From: RGIG8597 sp045133795
GTDB taxonomy: Bacteria > Spirochaetota > GWE2-31-10
Reading direction: 5' to 3'
Length of the DNA: 15,359 bases
Assembly: GCA_045133795.1 (NCBI GenBank)
Contig: JBGUUT010000094.1
Coordinates: 1 to 15,359 of the forward strand
Positions 14,059 to 15,359 of this stretch are shown here, one piece after another. How positions within the stretch are numbered: position 1 is the first letter of the stretch; each line of letters starts with the position of its first letter. Below the pieces are notes generated by a model. That model was not told where the DNA came from and did no database searches. It saw only the letters and a program-made list of their open reading frames with translations. The translations under genes and the position numbers were made by a program.

Positions 14059-15359
14059 ATGAATAGCCTTAATGATTTATTTGATCGCAATTTTATGGAG
14101 TATGCGTCTTATGTAATTAAAGATCGTGCTATTCCGGATGCAGCGGACGGTTTAAAACCGGTTCAACGTCGTATTTTTCATGCAATGTATGAAAAAGATG
14201 ACGGACGTTATAATAAGGTGGCAAATGTTGCCGGAAATACAATGCAATATCATCCGCACGGAGATGCTTCTATTGTTGATGCATTGGTAGTATTGGCAAA
14301 TAAAGAGTATTTTATCGATAAACAAGGGAATTTCGGGAATATCTTAACCGGAGACAGAGCTTCGGCTGCCCGTTATATAGAATGTCGTTTGAATGGATTG
14401 GCAAAGGAAGTTTTGTTTAATCCGAGCGTTACCGAATATATGGATAATTATGACGGTCGACATAAGGAACCTGTTACTTTACCGGCAAAACTTCCGGTTT
14501 TATTGTTGCAGGGGGCAGAGGGTATAGCTGTAGGTATGTCGACTAAAATTCTTCCTCACAATTTTAAAGAAGTTTTAGCGGCGGAAATTGCATTACTTAA
14601 AGGGGAAAATGTTTCTTTGTATCCTGATTTTCAGCAGGGCGGAATAATGGACGTTTCTGAATATCGTGACGGTTTGGGAAAAGTACGTGTTCGTGCACGT
14701 ATAGAAAAAAAAGATGATAAAACTGTTTTGATAAAGGAAATCCCTTACGGAACAACAACGGAATCATTGATAGCTTCAATAGAAGCTGCTTCTCGTAAAA
14801 ATCAGATTAAAATCAGTTCGATTAACGATTTTACTACCGAAAAAGTAGAAATAGAAGTTAAAAGTGCACGCGGTGAAAATGCGGACAATTTGCTTAAAGG
14901 TTTGTATGCGTTTACAGACTGTGAACTTGTCATAAATACAAGTATGATTGCTATTGTGAATAATAAGCCAAAATTAATGACGGTTACAGAATTGTTGAAA
15001 TATAATTCTGAATGTCTTTTGTCTATACTTGATAAAGAATTACGTCATAAAGAATCGACTTTATCGGAACAATTGCAACAGTTAACATTGGAACAGATTT
15101 TTATTGAAAACCGCATTTATAAAGAGATAGAAGAGCTGGAAGAATATCCGTTGATTTTACAGACGGTAGAAAAATCGATGAATCGTTTTAAAGAAATGTT
15201 TATCAGAGAGCTTACAAGTGAAGATGTAGAGCGGCTTTTGGAAATTAAAATTAAAAGAATTTCACGTTACGATATGAATAAAAACAGAAAGACGATTGAC
15301 GATATCGTTAAGGCTTTGGAAAAGGTTCGTTATAATATTGCACATTTAAAGCCTTATGC
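14059..15359 (+). CDS. parC: DNA topoisomerase IV subunit A (ParC), incomplete at the window end
   Basis: This frame stays open to the window edge (433 complete codons plus two bases), so the 3' end is missing. The DNA cleavage-reunion subunit motifs are GLKPVQRRIFHAMYE (31-45), QYHPHGDAS (63-71), GDRASAARYIE (98-108, catalytic Tyr106) and LLLQGAEGIAVGMSTKILPHNF (148-169). It continues through the tower into the coiled-coil arm (about 325-425). It starts 12 bases after parE, with AGGAG (14045-14049) overlapping the parE stop, so the two are co-transcribed and probably coupled. The residue matching E. coli GyrA Ser83 is Ala70, while the Asp87 equivalent is kept (Asp74). The compact N-terminus beginning MNSLNDLFDRNF is typical of the short ParC form. 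What follows the arm cannot be seen. Confidence 0.93.
   Translation, partial: MNSLNDLFDRNFMEYASYVIKDRAIPDAADGLKPVQRRIFHAMYEKDDGRYNKVANVAGNTMQYHPHGDASIVDALVVLANKEYFIDKQGNFGNILTGDRASAARYIECRLNGLAKEVLFNPSVTEYMDNYDGRHKEPVTLPAKLPVLLLQGAEGIAVGMSTKILPHNFKEVLAAEIALLKGENVSLYPDFQQGGIMDVSEYRDGLGKVRVRARIEKKDDKTVLIKEIPYGTTTESLIASIEAASRKNQIKISSINDFTTEKVEIEVKSARGENADNLLKGLYAFTDCELVINTSMIAIVNNKPKLMTVTELLKYNSECLLSILDKELRHKESTLSEQLQQLTLEQIFIENRIYKEIEELEEYPLILQTVEKSMNRFKEMFIRELTSEDVERLLEIKIKRISRYDMNKNRKTIDDIVKALEKVRYNIAHLKPY

Overview
This is a low-GC bacterial chromosome segment, roughly one third G+C by eye. It uses clear Shine-Dalgarno sites (GGAGG/AGGAG), sigma70-type promoters and Rho-independent terminators, which argues against Bacteroidota. 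The ParE/ParC pair has the short form shared by spirochaetes and Bacteroidota (LGDG...DDGVY, QYHPHGDAS, GDRASAARY). It sits beside a Hanks-type kinase, MutS2, a SpoIIE/HAMP phosphatase and a sugar-type ABC importer. My best guess is a spirochaete, probably Treponema-like and host-associated, held at moderate-to-low confidence because no rRNA or other decisive marker is present.

Layout. Positions 1-230 hold nested palindromes, a 10-bp tandem repeat and an operator-like palindrome ahead of a small flavoprotein with an Isf-type cysteine cluster (231-773), which ends in a strong terminator. Positions 984-5379 form a two-gene unit: a membrane Ser/Thr kinase with a PEGA-like ectodomain, overlapping by 11 bases a MutS2 gene that starts with TTG. 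Positions 5444-9429 form an ABC import operon: promoter, lipoprotein binding protein, two tandem hairpins, two permeases and a terminator, with no ATPase gene. Positions 9430-9954 are non-coding and include a GC-richer, hairpin-dense island that looks like a dispersed repeat element. On the minus strand, 9955-11898 encodes a SpoIIE-type PP2C phosphatase with a membrane sensor and stacked HAMP units. A divergent intergenic region carries a good promoter for topoisomerase IV: parE (12235-14046) and parC (14059 to the window end, incomplete).

How they work together. Kinase and MutS2 are translationally coupled, which suggests linked control of phosphorylation signalling and ribosome or DNA rescue. 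The binding protein and permeases form one importer, with hairpins after the binding-protein gene that probably set its higher expression, and an ATPase presumably supplied from elsewhere. ParE and ParC are the two subunits of one enzyme. The SpoIIE phosphatase has no anti-sigma or anti-anti-sigma partner in view.

The most unusual item is in the importer. Both permeases carry an extra charged extracytoplasmic domain of about 130 residues at the same place, between TM1 and TM2. The two inserts share recognisable sequence blocks (LPxE(I/L)S(K/R)xDF and LS(D/E)xxK...YxFxE...YV) but in swapped order. This looks like a duplicated accessory domain built into both halves of the transporter.
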